51,584 bases of DNA from Paraburkholderia sp. C35 (lineage in GTDB: Bacteria; Pseudomonadota; Gammaproteobacteria; Burkholderiales; Burkholderiaceae). The stretch covers positions 1-51,584 of the forward strand of contig NZ_QBUY01000056.1 of assembly GCF_003121405.1 (NCBI RefSeq). Direction: 5' to 3'. Numbering within the stretch: position 1 is the first letter of the stretch; each line of letters opens with the position of its first letter. Shown here piece after piece: positions 26,242-35,295 of this stretch. A program made the position numbers and the translations under genes. The notes under the pieces are model-generated. The model was not told where the DNA came from. It saw only the letters and a list, made by a program, of their open reading frames with translations, and made no database searches.

Positions 26242-27225
26242 ATGCCTTCAGCAAACAGCAACATGAAAACGCCGAACGATCGCGACGACAGTCTGATTCT
26301 CGCGATCGACTTCGGCGGCACGAAGATCGCCATGGCGATCACCTCTTTCCGTGGCGAGCCGCTGCGCAAGACCGAAATTCCGACGCACGCGGACGCGGGT
26401 GCCGTGCAAGTGATGCAACGCACGCTTGCCTGCGCGCACGCATTGCTCGATGAAACGCGTACCGGCGCTGGCGGTGTGCTGCGCGTCGTGTCCGTGGTGA
26501 CGCCGGGCATCGTCGAACCGGACGGCATTCGCCTTGCGCCCAACAATCCCGGCTGGGAAACGCTCGCGATGGCGAAGGTATTGCGCGAGGCATTCGCGGG
26601 CGCGCAGATCGTGGTGGAAACCGACGTGAAAGCGGCCGCGCTCGCCGAAGTGCGAGGCGGCGCGCTCGCGGGCGTCGATTGCGGGATCTATCTGAATCTC
26701 GGCACAGGACTGGCCTCGGCGGCAGTGATCGACGGCAAGGTGCTGCGCGGCGCGCATGGCGCGGCGGGAGAAATCGGCTACCAGTTGCGCGGTGTGCCAG
26801 GCGAGGTGCCGTTTGCGGCGGGCGGCGCGCCGCTCGAAAACTTCATCTCGGGACGCGCGCTGGCGGATCGTTCGACCGAACTGGCCGGACGTCCGCTCAC
26901 GACGCGCGAAGCGCTCGCGATGACCGCCACCGATCCGCGCATCGCGGCGCTCGTCGACGAAGCGCTCAACGTGCTTGCGGTCCACGTGGCGAACATGGTG
27001 CTGACATTGGATCCGTCGCGTATCGCGATCGGCGGTGGGATGGCGCGTGTGCCGCGCATCGTCGATACGTTGCGGCGTGTGCTCGACGTGGCCGTGCCGT
27101 ATCCGCCAGAACTGGTGATCGCGCAGTATGGGCATGATGCTGCGCCGTTGCAGGGCGCGATTTTCGGCGGCATGGATGTGTTGTGCCGGCATGCGAATCA
27201 TGTCGATTCCGGTCACTCAGCGTGA
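26242..27225 (+). CDS. ROK family sugar kinase-like protein
   Basis: A 327-residue ROK protein without a DNA-binding domain, starting with the phosphate-binding LILAIDFGGTKIAMAI. ETDVKAAALAE takes the place of the usual NDANxAALAE; the presumed catalytic Asp is kept. GAAGEIGYQLRG follows, where the zinc-binding His is Tyr, and the CxCGxxGCxE motif is missing. RIAIGGGMA near the C-terminus completes the ATPase fold. ROK kinases phosphorylate glucose, fructose, mannose or N-acetylated sugars. The missing zinc site makes the substrate, and perhaps activity, uncertain. A second in-frame ATG at 26263 is a possible start. It is probably an operon with the APC permease. Confidence 0.82.
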   Translation: MPSANSNMKTPNDRDDSLILAIDFGGTKIAMAITSFRGEPLRKTEIPTHADAGAVQVMQRTLACAHALLDETRTGAGGVLRVVSVVTPGIVEPDGIRLAPNNPGWETLAMAKVLREAFAGAQIVVETDVKAAALAEVRGGALAGVDCGIYLNLGTGLASAAVIDGKVLRGAHGAAGEIGYQLRGVPGEVPFAAGGAPLENFISGRALADRSTELAGRPLTTREALAMTATDPRIAALVDEALNVLAVHVANMVLTLDPSRIAIGGGMARVPRIVDTLRRVLDVAVPYPPELVIAQYGHDAAPLQGAIFGGMDVLCRHANHVDSGHSA

Positions 27226-27233
27226 ACCTGAAC

Positions 27234-27259
27234 GTTCGCCGGATTCACATCCGGCGAAC
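27234..27259 (+). terminator. Hairpin after ROK kinase gene
   Basis: An 11-bp perfect stem (GTTCGCCGGAT with ATCCGGCGAAC, four-base loop TCAC) lies 8 bp after the stop codon. No T run follows directly. It probably ends the permease-kinase transcript. Confidence 0.6.
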
Positions 27260-27622
27260 ACCAATTCCGGGCATTTGCCCACTAACTGAACAAAAGAACT
27301 TAATTCGGGTGCGCGCAGACTCCTGATTTACCCCTACGCGCGGCTCGCTCAATTCCCTCCTCCTCTCACGCGCAAATCCTTGCCAGACAAGGGTTTGTGA
27401 CTCGTCGACATCGCTTCGAAACAACGCACCGCAGCAAAACCCCGCCTTGCTTTTCGAGACGCTCGCTGCTGTACTAACTAAAACAACTTGATTTAGTAAG
27501 GCCCGCGTCGCTGGCGATCCAACACCCGGCGAACGCAGAAAGAAGGCGCGATCAGCGCACATCCCGCCGCTGAATCGCCTGCTGATCACAACGTCGTTGT
27601 CAATCATCCGGAGGAGCGTCCC
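27260..27622. other. Intergenic region upstream of frcB
   Basis: No gene is visible. The region holds the palindromic operator candidate at 27477-27497 and the frcB ribosome site (GGAGGAG), and is presumably the frc promoter. Confidence 0.5.
27477..27497. promoter_or_regulatory. Putative operator of the frc operon (ACTAAA-N9-TTTAGT)
   Basis: Perfect 6-bp inverted arms are separated by nine bases, in an AT-rich island within otherwise GC-rich DNA. An overlapping TACTAA...TTAGTA pair (27472-27498) extends the symmetry. It is 126 bp before frcB. It is a candidate site for the ROK regulator encoded at 30646-31869. Confidence 0.5.
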
Positions 27623-28651
27623 ATGAACCCGATTTCCCGCAGGCAACTGCGCCCCGCGTCCCGCACGCAACCCATCGTCAAGGCCGTCGCTATTGCGTGC
27701 GTCGCCGCATCGGCGCTGTGGTGCGCGGGCGCGAGCCTCGCCGCCGATCAACCCGTGGTCGGCCTGATCACGAAGACCGATACCAACCCGTTCTTCGTGA
27801 AGATGAAGCAAGGCGCGGAATCTGCCGCGCAGAAGGACGGCGCGAAGCTCGTCACGGCGGCCGGCAAGTTCGACGGCGTCAACGCGGCGCAGGGCACGGC
27901 AATCGAGAACATGATCACGGCGGGCGCGAAGGCGATCCTCAGCACGCCGAGCGACACCAAGGCCATCGTGCCGAGCATCAAGAAGGCGCGTGCAGCCGGC
28001 GCGATGGTGATCGCGCTCGACACCCCGACCGATCCGCAGGACGCCACCGACGCCCTCTTCGCCACCGACAACTTCAAGGCCGGCGTGCTGATCGGCCAGT
28101 ATGCGAAGGCCGCGCTCGGCGGCAAGCCCGCGAAGATCGCGACGCTCGATCTCGCGCCCGGCGTTTCCGTCGGCGTGCTGCGCCATAACGGCTTCCTGCA
28201 GGGCATGGGCGTGAAGGAAGGCGATCCGTCGATTGTCTGCAGCCAGGACACGCGCGGCGATCAGGCGAAGGGCCAGACAGCGATGGAAAACTGCCTGCAG
28301 AAATCCCCCGACATCAACGTCGTCTACACGATCAACGAACCGGCTGCGGCAGGCGCGTATCGCGCGCTGAAGCGCGCGGGCAAGGACAAGAGCGTGATGA
28401 TCGTGTCGATCGACGGCGGCTGTGAAGGCGTGCGCAACGTCAAGGCTGGCGCCATCGCCGCGACGTCGCAGCAGTATCCGCTGAAGATGGCCGAGCTCGG
28501 CGTGCAGGCAGGCGTCGACTACGCGAAGACGGGCAAGAAGGTCTCCGGCTATCACGACACAGGCGTCACGCTGATCACCGACAAGCCGGAAAACGGCGTC
28601 GACAGCAAGGATACGAAGTTCGGCCTCGACAACTGCTGGGGCAACAAGTAA
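27623..28651 (+). CDS. frcB: Fructose-type ABC importer, periplasmic binding protein
   Basis: A 342-residue periplasmic sugar-binding protein close to FrcB of rhizobia. The signal peptide ends about residue 39 (GASLA before ADQP). The mature protein shows VGLITKTDTNPFFVKMKQGA, SDTKAIVPSIKKARAAG, FATDNFKAGVLIGQYAK, VYTINEPAAAGAYRALK and SIDGGCEGVRN, matching FrcB block by block from memory of that protein. It delivers fructose, possibly also ribose or mannose, to the FrcCA membrane complex. A strong GGAGG precedes the ATG. It is the first gene of the operon, followed by a hairpin that may raise its expression over the membrane subunits. Confidence 0.9.
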   Translation: MNPISRRQLRPASRTQPIVKAVAIACVAASALWCAGASLAADQPVVGLITKTDTNPFFVKMKQGAESAAQKDGAKLVTAAGKFDGVNAAQGTAIENMITAGAKAILSTPSDTKAIVPSIKKARAAGAMVIALDTPTDPQDATDALFATDNFKAGVLIGQYAKAALGGKPAKIATLDLAPGVSVGVLRHNGFLQGMGVKEGDPSIVCSQDTRGDQAKGQTAMENCLQKSPDINVVYTINEPAAAGAYRALKRAGKDKSVMIVSIDGGCEGVRNVKAGAIAATSQQYPLKMAELGVQAGVDYAKTGKKVSGYHDTGVTLITDKPENGVDSKDTKFGLDNCWGNK

Positions 28652-28697
28652 GCGCGCAACGCATGCAGTAATCCAGGCAGCAACCGAAGGCAGCAAC

Positions 28698-28722
28698 GGA
28701 GACGCGCACCCTGCGCGTCTCC
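28698..28722 (+). terminator. Intercistronic stem-loop between frcB and frcC
   Basis: A perfect 10-bp stem (GGAGACGCGC with GCGCGTCTCC, five-base loop) in the 150-bp gap. There is no T run. In binding-protein operons such hairpins stabilise the upstream message or attenuate the downstream one; that role here is inferred. Confidence 0.6.
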
Positions 28723-28801
28723 ACCAGTTCTCCAGCGTGAGCCAGGCGGGCATTCGTTGCCCGCCGCGTGCCGATCACGCAATGCTTCGAGGAAACACAC
28801 C

Positions 28802-29791
28802 ATGTCGACTCCCACCGCTCCCGCCCACAGCCATCGCCGGTTCGCCGATCATCTGCCGCCGCTCGCCGAAGCGGGTCCGCTGATCGCACTCGTGATTGCG
28901 TGCATCTTCTTCATCTCGCAGAGCAACCGCTTTCTGTCGTTCCAGAATCTCTCGCTGATCCTGCAGCAAACGATGGTGGTCGCCGTGATCGCCATTGGCC
29001 AGACCCTGATCGTGCTGACGGGCGGCATCGACCTGTCGTGCGGAATGGTGATGGCGCTCGGCTCGATCGTGATGACGAAATTCGCCGTCGTAATGGGCGT
29101 GCCGCCTGTGATCGCGATCATTTGCGGCGTCGCCGCGAGCGCGCTGTTCGGCCTGCTCAATGGCGTGCTGATCACACGCATCAAGCTGCCCGCGTTCATC
29201 GTCACATTGGGTACGCTGAATATCGCGTTCGCCGTCACGCAGCTCTATTCGAATGCCGAGAGCGTGTCGAATCTGCCCGACGCGATCATGTTCTTCGGCA
29301 ACACCTTCAATCTCGGGCCGGCGACCGTCACGTACGGCACCGTGCTCACGCTGCTGATGTATCTCGCGACATGGTTCGTGTTGCGCGACACCGTGCCGGG
29401 CCGCCATCTCTACGCACTCGGCAACAACCCGGAAGCGGCGCGCCTGATGGGTCTGTCCGCGCAACGCATCCTCGTTACCGTGTACACGCTGTCGGGCGCA
29501 ATCTACGGCATTGCCGCGCTGCTCGCCGTGTCGCGTACCGGTGTGGGTGATCCGCAAGCCGGTCAGACGGAGAACCTCGACAGCATCACGGCGGTTGTGC
29601 TCGGCGGCACCAGTCTATTCGGTGGGCGCGGCTCGATTACGGGCACGTTGCTGGGCGCATTGATCGTCGGCGTGTTTCGCAATGGTTTGACGCTGATGGG
29701 AGTGTCGTCGGTGTACCAGGTGCTGATCACCGGCATTCTCGTGATTCTCGCTGTCGCCGCCGACAAGATGTCGCGCCGTGGCGCACGTTGA
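28802..29791 (+). CDS. frcC: Fructose-type ABC importer, membrane permease
   Basis: A 329-residue inner-membrane permease of the ribose/fructose (CUT2) class, with about eight to ten helices. Landmarks are VIAIGQTLIVLTGGIDLSCG, LLNGVLITRIKLPAFIVTLG, and the cytoplasmic coupling loop ALGNNPEAARLMGLSAQR that contacts the ATPase, with GGTSLFGGRGSITGT near the C-terminus. It forms the channel for the sugar delivered by FrcB. The ATG at 28802 was chosen for the AGGA upstream and for the family's usual short hydrophilic N-terminus. The next gene follows within 25 bp. Confidence 0.9.
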   Translation: MSTPTAPAHSHRRFADHLPPLAEAGPLIALVIACIFFISQSNRFLSFQNLSLILQQTMVVAVIAIGQTLIVLTGGIDLSCGMVMALGSIVMTKFAVVMGVPPVIAIICGVAASALFGLLNGVLITRIKLPAFIVTLGTLNIAFAVTQLYSNAESVSNLPDAIMFFGNTFNLGPATVTYGTVLTLLMYLATWFVLRDTVPGRHLYALGNNPEAARLMGLSAQRILVTVYTLSGAIYGIAALLAVSRTGVGDPQAGQTENLDSITAVVLGGTSLFGGRGSITGTLLGALIVGVFRNGLTLMGVSSVYQVLITGILVILAVAADKMSRRGAR

Positions 29792-29814
29792 CCCGTTATT
29801 CGCAGGAGACTGTC

Positions 29815-30615
29815 ATGTCGACAACCCCCACTTCCGCCAACGGCAAGACGCCCGTTCTGCAAGCGCGTGGTCTCATCAAACGTTATGGTCAGGTCACTGC
29901 ACTCGACGGCTGCGACTTCGAAGTGATGCCCGGCGAAATCATGGCCGTGATCGGCGATAACGGCGCCGGCAAGTCTTCGCTGATCAAGGCGCTGTCGGGC
30001 GCACTCGTGCCCGACGAAGGCGATCTGCTGCTCGACGGCAAGTCCGTCAAGTTCCGCAGCCCGATCGACGCGCGTCAGCAAGGCATCGAAACCGTCTACC
30101 AGGATCTCGCTGTCGCGCCTGCCATGAGCATCGCGGAGAACCTGTTTCTCGCACGTGAACTCGTGAAGCCGGGCTGGCGCGGCAAGCTCTTCAAGATGAT
30201 CGACAAGCGCCGCATGCTCGAAGAAGCGACCAATGCGATGAAAGACCTGCAAATAGGCATCCGTTCGATGCGTCAGGCTGTCGAGACGCTGTCGGGCGGC
30301 CAGCGCCAGGGCGTCGCGGTGGCACGCAGCGCGGCATTCGCGCGGCACGTCGTGATTCTCGACGAACCGACGGCGGCGCTCGGCGTGAAGGAAGGCAACA
30401 TGGTGCTGGAACTGATCCGGCGCGTGCGAGACCGTGGCCTGCCCGTGATCCTGATCAGTCATAACATGCCACATGTGTTCGAGATCGCGGATCGCATCCA
30501 TATTCAGCGGCTCGGACGGCGCGCGGCGCTCGTCAACAAGAACGATATCCACATGTCGGATGCCGTTGCCATCATGACGGGCGCGAAGCAGGCCGACGTG
30601 CGCGCCATCGCATGA
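29815..30615 (+). CDS. frcA: Fructose-type ABC importer, ATP-binding subunit
   Basis: A 266-residue single ABC domain that powers the importer. It has Walker A GDNGAGKSS (about residues 48-56), signature LSGGQRQG, Walker B HVVILDEPTAAL and switch His in LISHNMP. Like FrcA, it is a single-domain subunit, in contrast to the fused double-domain ATPases of ribose importers. AGGAGA lies upstream of the ATG at 29815. A TTG at 29788 could extend it by nine codons but lacks support. Confidence 0.9.
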   Translation: MSTTPTSANGKTPVLQARGLIKRYGQVTALDGCDFEVMPGEIMAVIGDNGAGKSSLIKALSGALVPDEGDLLLDGKSVKFRSPIDARQQGIETVYQDLAVAPAMSIAENLFLARELVKPGWRGKLFKMIDKRRMLEEATNAMKDLQIGIRSMRQAVETLSGGQRQGVAVARSAAFARHVVILDEPTAALGVKEGNMVLELIRRVRDRGLPVILISHNMPHVFEIADRIHIQRLGRRAALVNKNDIHMSDAVAIMTGAKQADVRAIA

Positions 30616-30645
30616 CGCACTCCAACGCGTAACGGGATATCGCCG

Positions 30646-31869
30646 ATGGATACGGGCACACGCTCACCGCTCAAGCGCACGGTCGGCTCGAACCAGGTCG
30701 GCATGCGGCAGTTCAACGAACGCATCGTGCTGCAGGCGATCCGTTTGCATGGACCTTTGCCGAAGGCCGACGTGGGACGGCTCACGCGTCTGTCGATGCA
30801 GACCGTGTCGATGATCGTCGAGCGGCTGATCGACGATGGCCTGCTCGAAAAGCAGGCGCGTGTGCGCGGACGCATCGGGCAGCCTTCCGTGCCCATCGCG
30901 CTGCGCGCGGAAGGTGCTTATACGATCGGCGTGAAGGTCGGAAGGCGCAGTCTCGATGTGCTGGCGATGGATTTTCTGGGCCGCGTGTGCTGCCGCGAAG
31001 TGCAGGAGTACGCGTATCCCGATCCACGCACGCTGTTTCCCTCGCTCGAAAGCAAGCTCGCACGCATCAACGAGGCGCTCGGTGCACGGCGCGAGAATGT
31101 GGTGGGCGTGGGCGTGGCGGCGCCGCTGTGGCTCGGCGGCTGGCGTGATTTTCTCGGCGCGCCAAGCGATGCGCTCGAAGCGTGGAACGATATCGACATT
31201 CGCGCACGCATCGGTGCGATGACGGGCCTGCCTGTCGAGTTCGCGAAAGACACCACGGCCGCCTGCGCCGCCGAACTCGTGATGGGCCAGGGCCGCGGCA
31301 TCCATAACTTTCTTTATCTGTTCGTCGGTACGTTTATCGGCGGCGGGCTGGTAATCGACGGGCGCCTGCATGGCGGCCCGCACGATAACGCGGGCGCCGT
31401 CGGCTCGATACCGATCATGGGCGGCAATGCGCGCCAGCCCGCGCGGCAACTACTGCACGCGGCATCGGGCTTCGTGCTCGAAAAGCTGTTCGTCGATGCA
31501 GGCGCGCCCGCGACCGCTGCACACGATCATCGCGCGTTATCGGCGGATTTGTGGCGGCTCACCGAGCAATGGCTCGACACCGCCTGCCCCGCTATTGCAG
31601 GCGCATTGACGAATGCAGCCGCTTTGCTCGATCTCGAAGCGGTGGTGATCGACGGGGAAGTGGACAGGCAACTGGTGCGCGAAATCATGCGTCGCACCGA
31701 GCGCGTGCTCGACAAGTTCGAATGGGAAGGGATCGTGCGTCCGCAACTGCTGGAAGGCACGATCGGCTCTGACGCGCGCGCGATGGGCGGCGCGATTCTG
31801 CCGCTCTATGCGCACTTCGCGCCCGTGCATGAACTCTTTCTGAAGCCTGCGACTGAAGTCGGTTACTGA
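30646..31869 (+). CDS. ROK family regulator of the frc operon
   Basis: A 407-residue ROK repressor-type protein encoded 30 bp after frcA. The winged helix is at about 20-80 (ADVGRLTRLSMQTVSMIVER), followed by a ROK domain with KDTTAACAAELVMG and LFVGTFIGGGLVIDG. The zinc cysteine motif after the GAVGSIPIM stretch is absent, as in the other two ROK proteins nearby. It probably senses the imported sugar or its phosphate and controls frcBCA, perhaps at the palindrome upstream of frcB. Its last seven bases overlap the end of the convergent penicillin-binding protein gene. Confidence 0.87.
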   Translation: MDTGTRSPLKRTVGSNQVGMRQFNERIVLQAIRLHGPLPKADVGRLTRLSMQTVSMIVERLIDDGLLEKQARVRGRIGQPSVPIALRAEGAYTIGVKVGRRSLDVLAMDFLGRVCCREVQEYAYPDPRTLFPSLESKLARINEALGARRENVVGVGVAAPLWLGGWRDFLGAPSDALEAWNDIDIRARIGAMTGLPVEFAKDTTAACAAELVMGQGRGIHNFLYLFVGTFIGGGLVIDGRLHGGPHDNAGAVGSIPIMGGNARQPARQLLHAASGFVLEKLFVDAGAPATAAHDHRALSADLWRLTEQWLDTACPAIAGALTNAAALLDLEAVVIDGEVDRQLVREIMRRTERVLDKFEWEGIVRPQLLEGTIGSDARAMGGAILPLYAHFAPVHELFLKPATEVGY

Positions 31870-34800
31870 ACCTTCGGCGCGGAATTCGCGGCGACTTTCG
31901 GCGTGTCTTTCTTCACGGATTCGTCGAGCAAGGGCTGCAATTGCGGCGCCATCGACTTCAGCAATTGCACCGCCAGCGCACTCGTAAAGTCGTAACGCTT
32001 TGCGTACGGTTCGTGCACGACGGCAGTGAGCGTGCCGAAGAAGCGGTCACCAATAGCGAATACGAAAGTCGCCGTACGATTGACCTTGCGCGACTCGATC
32101 AGCCGCCGCCCTTTCGCGTAGATATTCAGACGCTGATCGCCCGTCCCCGTCTTGCCGTACACCTCTAGCGTCTTGCCGTTTGGAAACGTCATGCCGCCTG
32201 CCAGACGCTTCGCCGTGCCGCCCGCGACGACATCGCGCAACATCGCCTGCACGACCCGCGCAATCTCCGGCGAAACGGCTTCCGTGGGCTGCGGCGTCGC
32301 GCGCACGAAGCGCGTTTCATAGGGCGTGCCCTTCGCAAACTCCAGTTCGGACAGGCTTTGCGTCGGCGCCATATTGCCCTTGTTGACGATCACGCCGATC
32401 AGTTGCGCAAGCGCAGCAGGACGATCGCCCGATGCGCCAATAGCAGCCGCATACGAAGGCGTCAAATGCTCGAATGGATAACCCAGCGCCTGCCACGAGC
32501 GTGCAATCGCATCGTACGCATGCTGTTCGACCATGCGGCGAATGCGCCGGTCCTGCGTCGCGTGATAGCGCGTCTTGAAGAGCCACTTGTATGAATCGGC
32601 GCGTACGTCGCGGCTCGCGTCCATCACATCGTTCGCGCTCGCATCGGGATGCTCGCGCAGATAGTTGACGAGCCACAGTTCCAGCGGATGCACACTTGAA
32701 ATGTAGGCGCGATCGTTCAGATTGAACTTGTCGATGGCGTACTTCGCGTAAAGCTCTGCGAGCGCATCGTCGGGTGGATTCGCTTTGGGCGTGTTCTTCA
32801 ACGCGGCGCGCATCTGATCGTTGAACCACGCTTGCGTGCCATCGGGCCGCACGCTGCGCAACACGGTCGCGATCTTCGGCGGCGATTTGCGCACACCGCG
32901 CAGCAGAATCGCGAGCATCTCGTCCTGCGTCTTGCCGTGATACCTCGTGTAGAAGCGGTTCATGTAGACGCGGCTTTCCTGATCGGCGAAGCGCGTCAGA
33001 TACATGTTGCGCGTGACGGGATCGTCGAGCCATTGCGAAGATGGCCCTGACGTCTTGATCGTTTCGTAGTGGACGATGTCGCGCATCATCCGCACGAACA
33101 CCAGATTGACCGAATGCTCGAACGCCTGATGCACGGTGAGGATGCGCGAGTTCTCGTCGGCCTCGAAGTTCGTGAAGGTCTGCGCGCCGCCGCCGGTGAA
33201 GAAGGTCTCGCCTGCATTGGCCGAGTACTTCCGTTCAACGGCAGCATCGAGCATCGTCGCCAGCGAGCGGTCGTTGGTGTGCATGAAGTAATCGACGGCC
33301 CAGCGCGTCAGCGCGTCTTCACGTTCGGGCTTCACCGCGCGCAATTCGTCGACGCTCATCTGCCCATAACGCGCATGCAGTTCCTGCATGATCTGCAGGT
33401 ACGTGATGATGGTGCGCAGTTTCGCCGTCGAACCGAGATTCAAACGCGCGCCCGAATTGATGTCGAACGGACGGTTCACGCTGTCCGTCTGCACGCGCAG
33501 CAGGTTTGCGCCATCGCGCTTTTCGAACAGCGTAAAGCTGAAGGCGATCTTCGACGGATCGTCTTTCGGCTGCAGCATGTTGAAGCCATAGAGGCCGGCT
33601 GCCTGTGCGCCGTCTTTGGTCGTGGCATCGGCGAGACGGTCGCTGATGTCCTGCTGGACCTTGTTGTTCATCGTCGAGACGACACGCACGTCCAGCCGGT
33701 CGAGGTCGTACAGGTTCGACACGCCTAGCGACGACAGCAGATGCGTACGCAGCGACGTCACCGCCTTGCGTTCGATGAACGAGCCTTCCGGCGGCGCGAG
33801 CTTCGCACGCGTCAGCACGAGTTGCTGCGACAGCGCAGCATCGCGCAGTTGCGGCGTGATCACGCCATTCGCCGCAAAGAGGCGCAGATAGCTTTCCGTC
33901 AGAGCATTGAGATCGTCGTTCTTGCGCAGCAGGAAGTGCGACGGGCCGCGCTGCGCGATCATCAGCGAGAGCACCTGACGGAACGCGAGACCTTGTTCGG
34001 CGAGATTGTCAGGCGTGGACGGCGCTTTCAGCACGCGGTTCACTTCGTCGAAATCACGGCCGTACCAGGCGGCGAGTCCGTCGCCGATCCCGCTGATTTC
34101 GCCGATGCCGGGCTGCGCCGCCAGCGGCACCGAGTTCAGATAGCGCACGACGATCTGCTCGCGCGCGGGCATCGTGCGCGGGCCGTCCAGATACGCGCGC
34201 ACCGACGCCGACGCGATCTGCCGCAGCTTTTCCTTCGGCGTCGCAGTGCGACCGCCGGGCGAATGACGGAACTTCTCGATCTGCGTGGCAAGCGTGCTGC
34301 CGCCCGGCTGCGGCTGGCTGTGATTGAAGACGCGCAGCCCCTGATCCACCATCGCGCGGCTAAAACGTGTCCAGTCGATGGCGGGATTGCGGTTAGGCTG
34401 ATCGGCGTCGAGCAGATGACGGTCTTCGATGAACAGCAGCGCCGACACGACAAGCGGTGGCACCGACTGGAAATCGTCATACACGCGCGCGGGAAACTGC
34501 GAGCCGAACAGGCGTGTGCCCGTCGCGTCATACAGCATCAGGCCCGCCTGATCCTTTTCTTCGTAGGGAATAAAAAGGCCGTCGTCAGCAAGCGAGGCCA
34601 TGCGTTCCGAATCGCGCGCCTGCGACGCAACCGAGAAACCGCGCTCTTTCAAACGGCGTTCGAAAGCAGGCAGCAGCGCGTAGCCGAGGCGGATATCGTA
34701 GGGGCCGTCAGTGGGAAAACGGATGTTGTCGCTCGGACCTTCGCCGACTGTAAAGCCGACGTCGCGCGTCAGTTCGGACAGATAGCGCGCCTGATAGCGC

Positions 34801-34940
34801 GACGTGTCCATTTCAATCTGGAGGAAGCGCACGCCGAGGGCGACGGCCACGAGAAACGCGGCAAAAAAGAGCCACTTGAACCACTTCCAGGCGGACGTGG
34901 CGCCGATTGCGCGTAGCGGAAACCGTAGTGGCCGATTCAT
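31863..34940 (-). CDS. Divergent class A penicillin-binding protein
   Basis: A 1025-residue bifunctional peptidoglycan synthase anchored by one N-terminal helix (about 20-40). The glycosyltransferase (GT51) domain has LLFIEDRHLLD and GGSTLATQIEKF, variants of the usual EDxxFxxHxG and GGSTITQQ. The transpeptidase domain has SxxK as LGSTAKLRT, SxN as HSVNLVF, and KTGTGDQ. A long region between the second and third motifs contains many charged, non-family segments, so the protein is larger than most class A PBPs. The start at 34940 follows AAGGAGA. Activity of the divergent glycosyltransferase motifs is uncertain. Confidence 0.87.
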   Translation of the reverse strand: MNRPLRFPLRAIGATSAWKWFKWLFFAAFLVAVALGVRFLQIEMDTSRYQARYLSELTRDVGFTVGEGPSDNIRFPTDGPYDIRLGYALLPAFERRLKERGFSVASQARDSERMASLADDGLFIPYEEKDQAGLMLYDATGTRLFGSQFPARVYDDFQSVPPLVVSALLFIEDRHLLDADQPNRNPAIDWTRFSRAMVDQGLRVFNHSQPQPGGSTLATQIEKFRHSPGGRTATPKEKLRQIASASVRAYLDGPRTMPAREQIVVRYLNSVPLAAQPGIGEISGIGDGLAAWYGRDFDEVNRVLKAPSTPDNLAEQGLAFRQVLSLMIAQRGPSHFLLRKNDDLNALTESYLRLFAANGVITPQLRDAALSQQLVLTRAKLAPPEGSFIERKAVTSLRTHLLSSLGVSNLYDLDRLDVRVVSTMNNKVQQDISDRLADATTKDGAQAAGLYGFNMLQPKDDPSKIAFSFTLFEKRDGANLLRVQTDSVNRPFDINSGARLNLGSTAKLRTIITYLQIMQELHARYGQMSVDELRAVKPEREDALTRWAVDYFMHTNDRSLATMLDAAVERKYSANAGETFFTGGGAQTFTNFEADENSRILTVHQAFEHSVNLVFVRMMRDIVHYETIKTSGPSSQWLDDPVTRNMYLTRFADQESRVYMNRFYTRYHGKTQDEMLAILLRGVRKSPPKIATVLRSVRPDGTQAWFNDQMRAALKNTPKANPPDDALAELYAKYAIDKFNLNDRAYISSVHPLELWLVNYLREHPDASANDVMDASRDVRADSYKWLFKTRYHATQDRRIRRMVEQHAYDAIARSWQALGYPFEHLTPSYAAAIGASGDRPAALAQLIGVIVNKGNMAPTQSLSELEFAKGTPYETRFVRATPQPTEAVSPEIARVVQAMLRDVVAGGTAKRLAGGMTFPNGKTLEVYGKTGTGDQRLNIYAKGRRLIESRKVNRTATFVFAIGDRFFGTLTAVVHEPYAKRYDFTSALAVQLLKSMAPQLQPLLDESVKKDTPKVAANSAPKVQ

Positions 34941-35295
34941 GGCGGCGTCTCCTTGCAGATGCCTAACCACATTAACCTCGACTGATGTCAGTCTAACGCG
35001 TAAAGCGCGTTTGTGAGGGTCGGAAACGCACGGACTTGATCGGGTGAGTACGGCACGCAACACAGCCGTTGGGCGCACGCGTCAGGGCGGCGGATTTTGC
35101 GGGCTTGGTTGGTGTGTAGATGGCGCTTCGATGCCGACGCAACCTCCACCGCACGCCCTGCCCGTCCTTGCAATCCCCCTGAAATACCGAATACGGCGCG
35201 CGGGCGAAGTTGAGTAACATGGCCGATCAACATAAAGCGCGCGTTTCAAGCACTGCTGCCGTTGTCGAACCGAGGGCAACCCGCCGGATTCCGGC
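34941..35295. other. Intergenic region, no gene seen
   Basis: A 355-bp divergent gap between the PBP and the third amine oxidase. It contains a small palindrome, ACTGA-TG-TCAGT, at 34981-34992, close to where the PBP promoter should lie. No other signal is convincing. Confidence 0.45.

Noticed and set aside
27245..28753. 502-residue open frame opposite frcB
   Set aside because: It is antisense to the binding protein gene and its promoter, with biased composition and no ribosome site.
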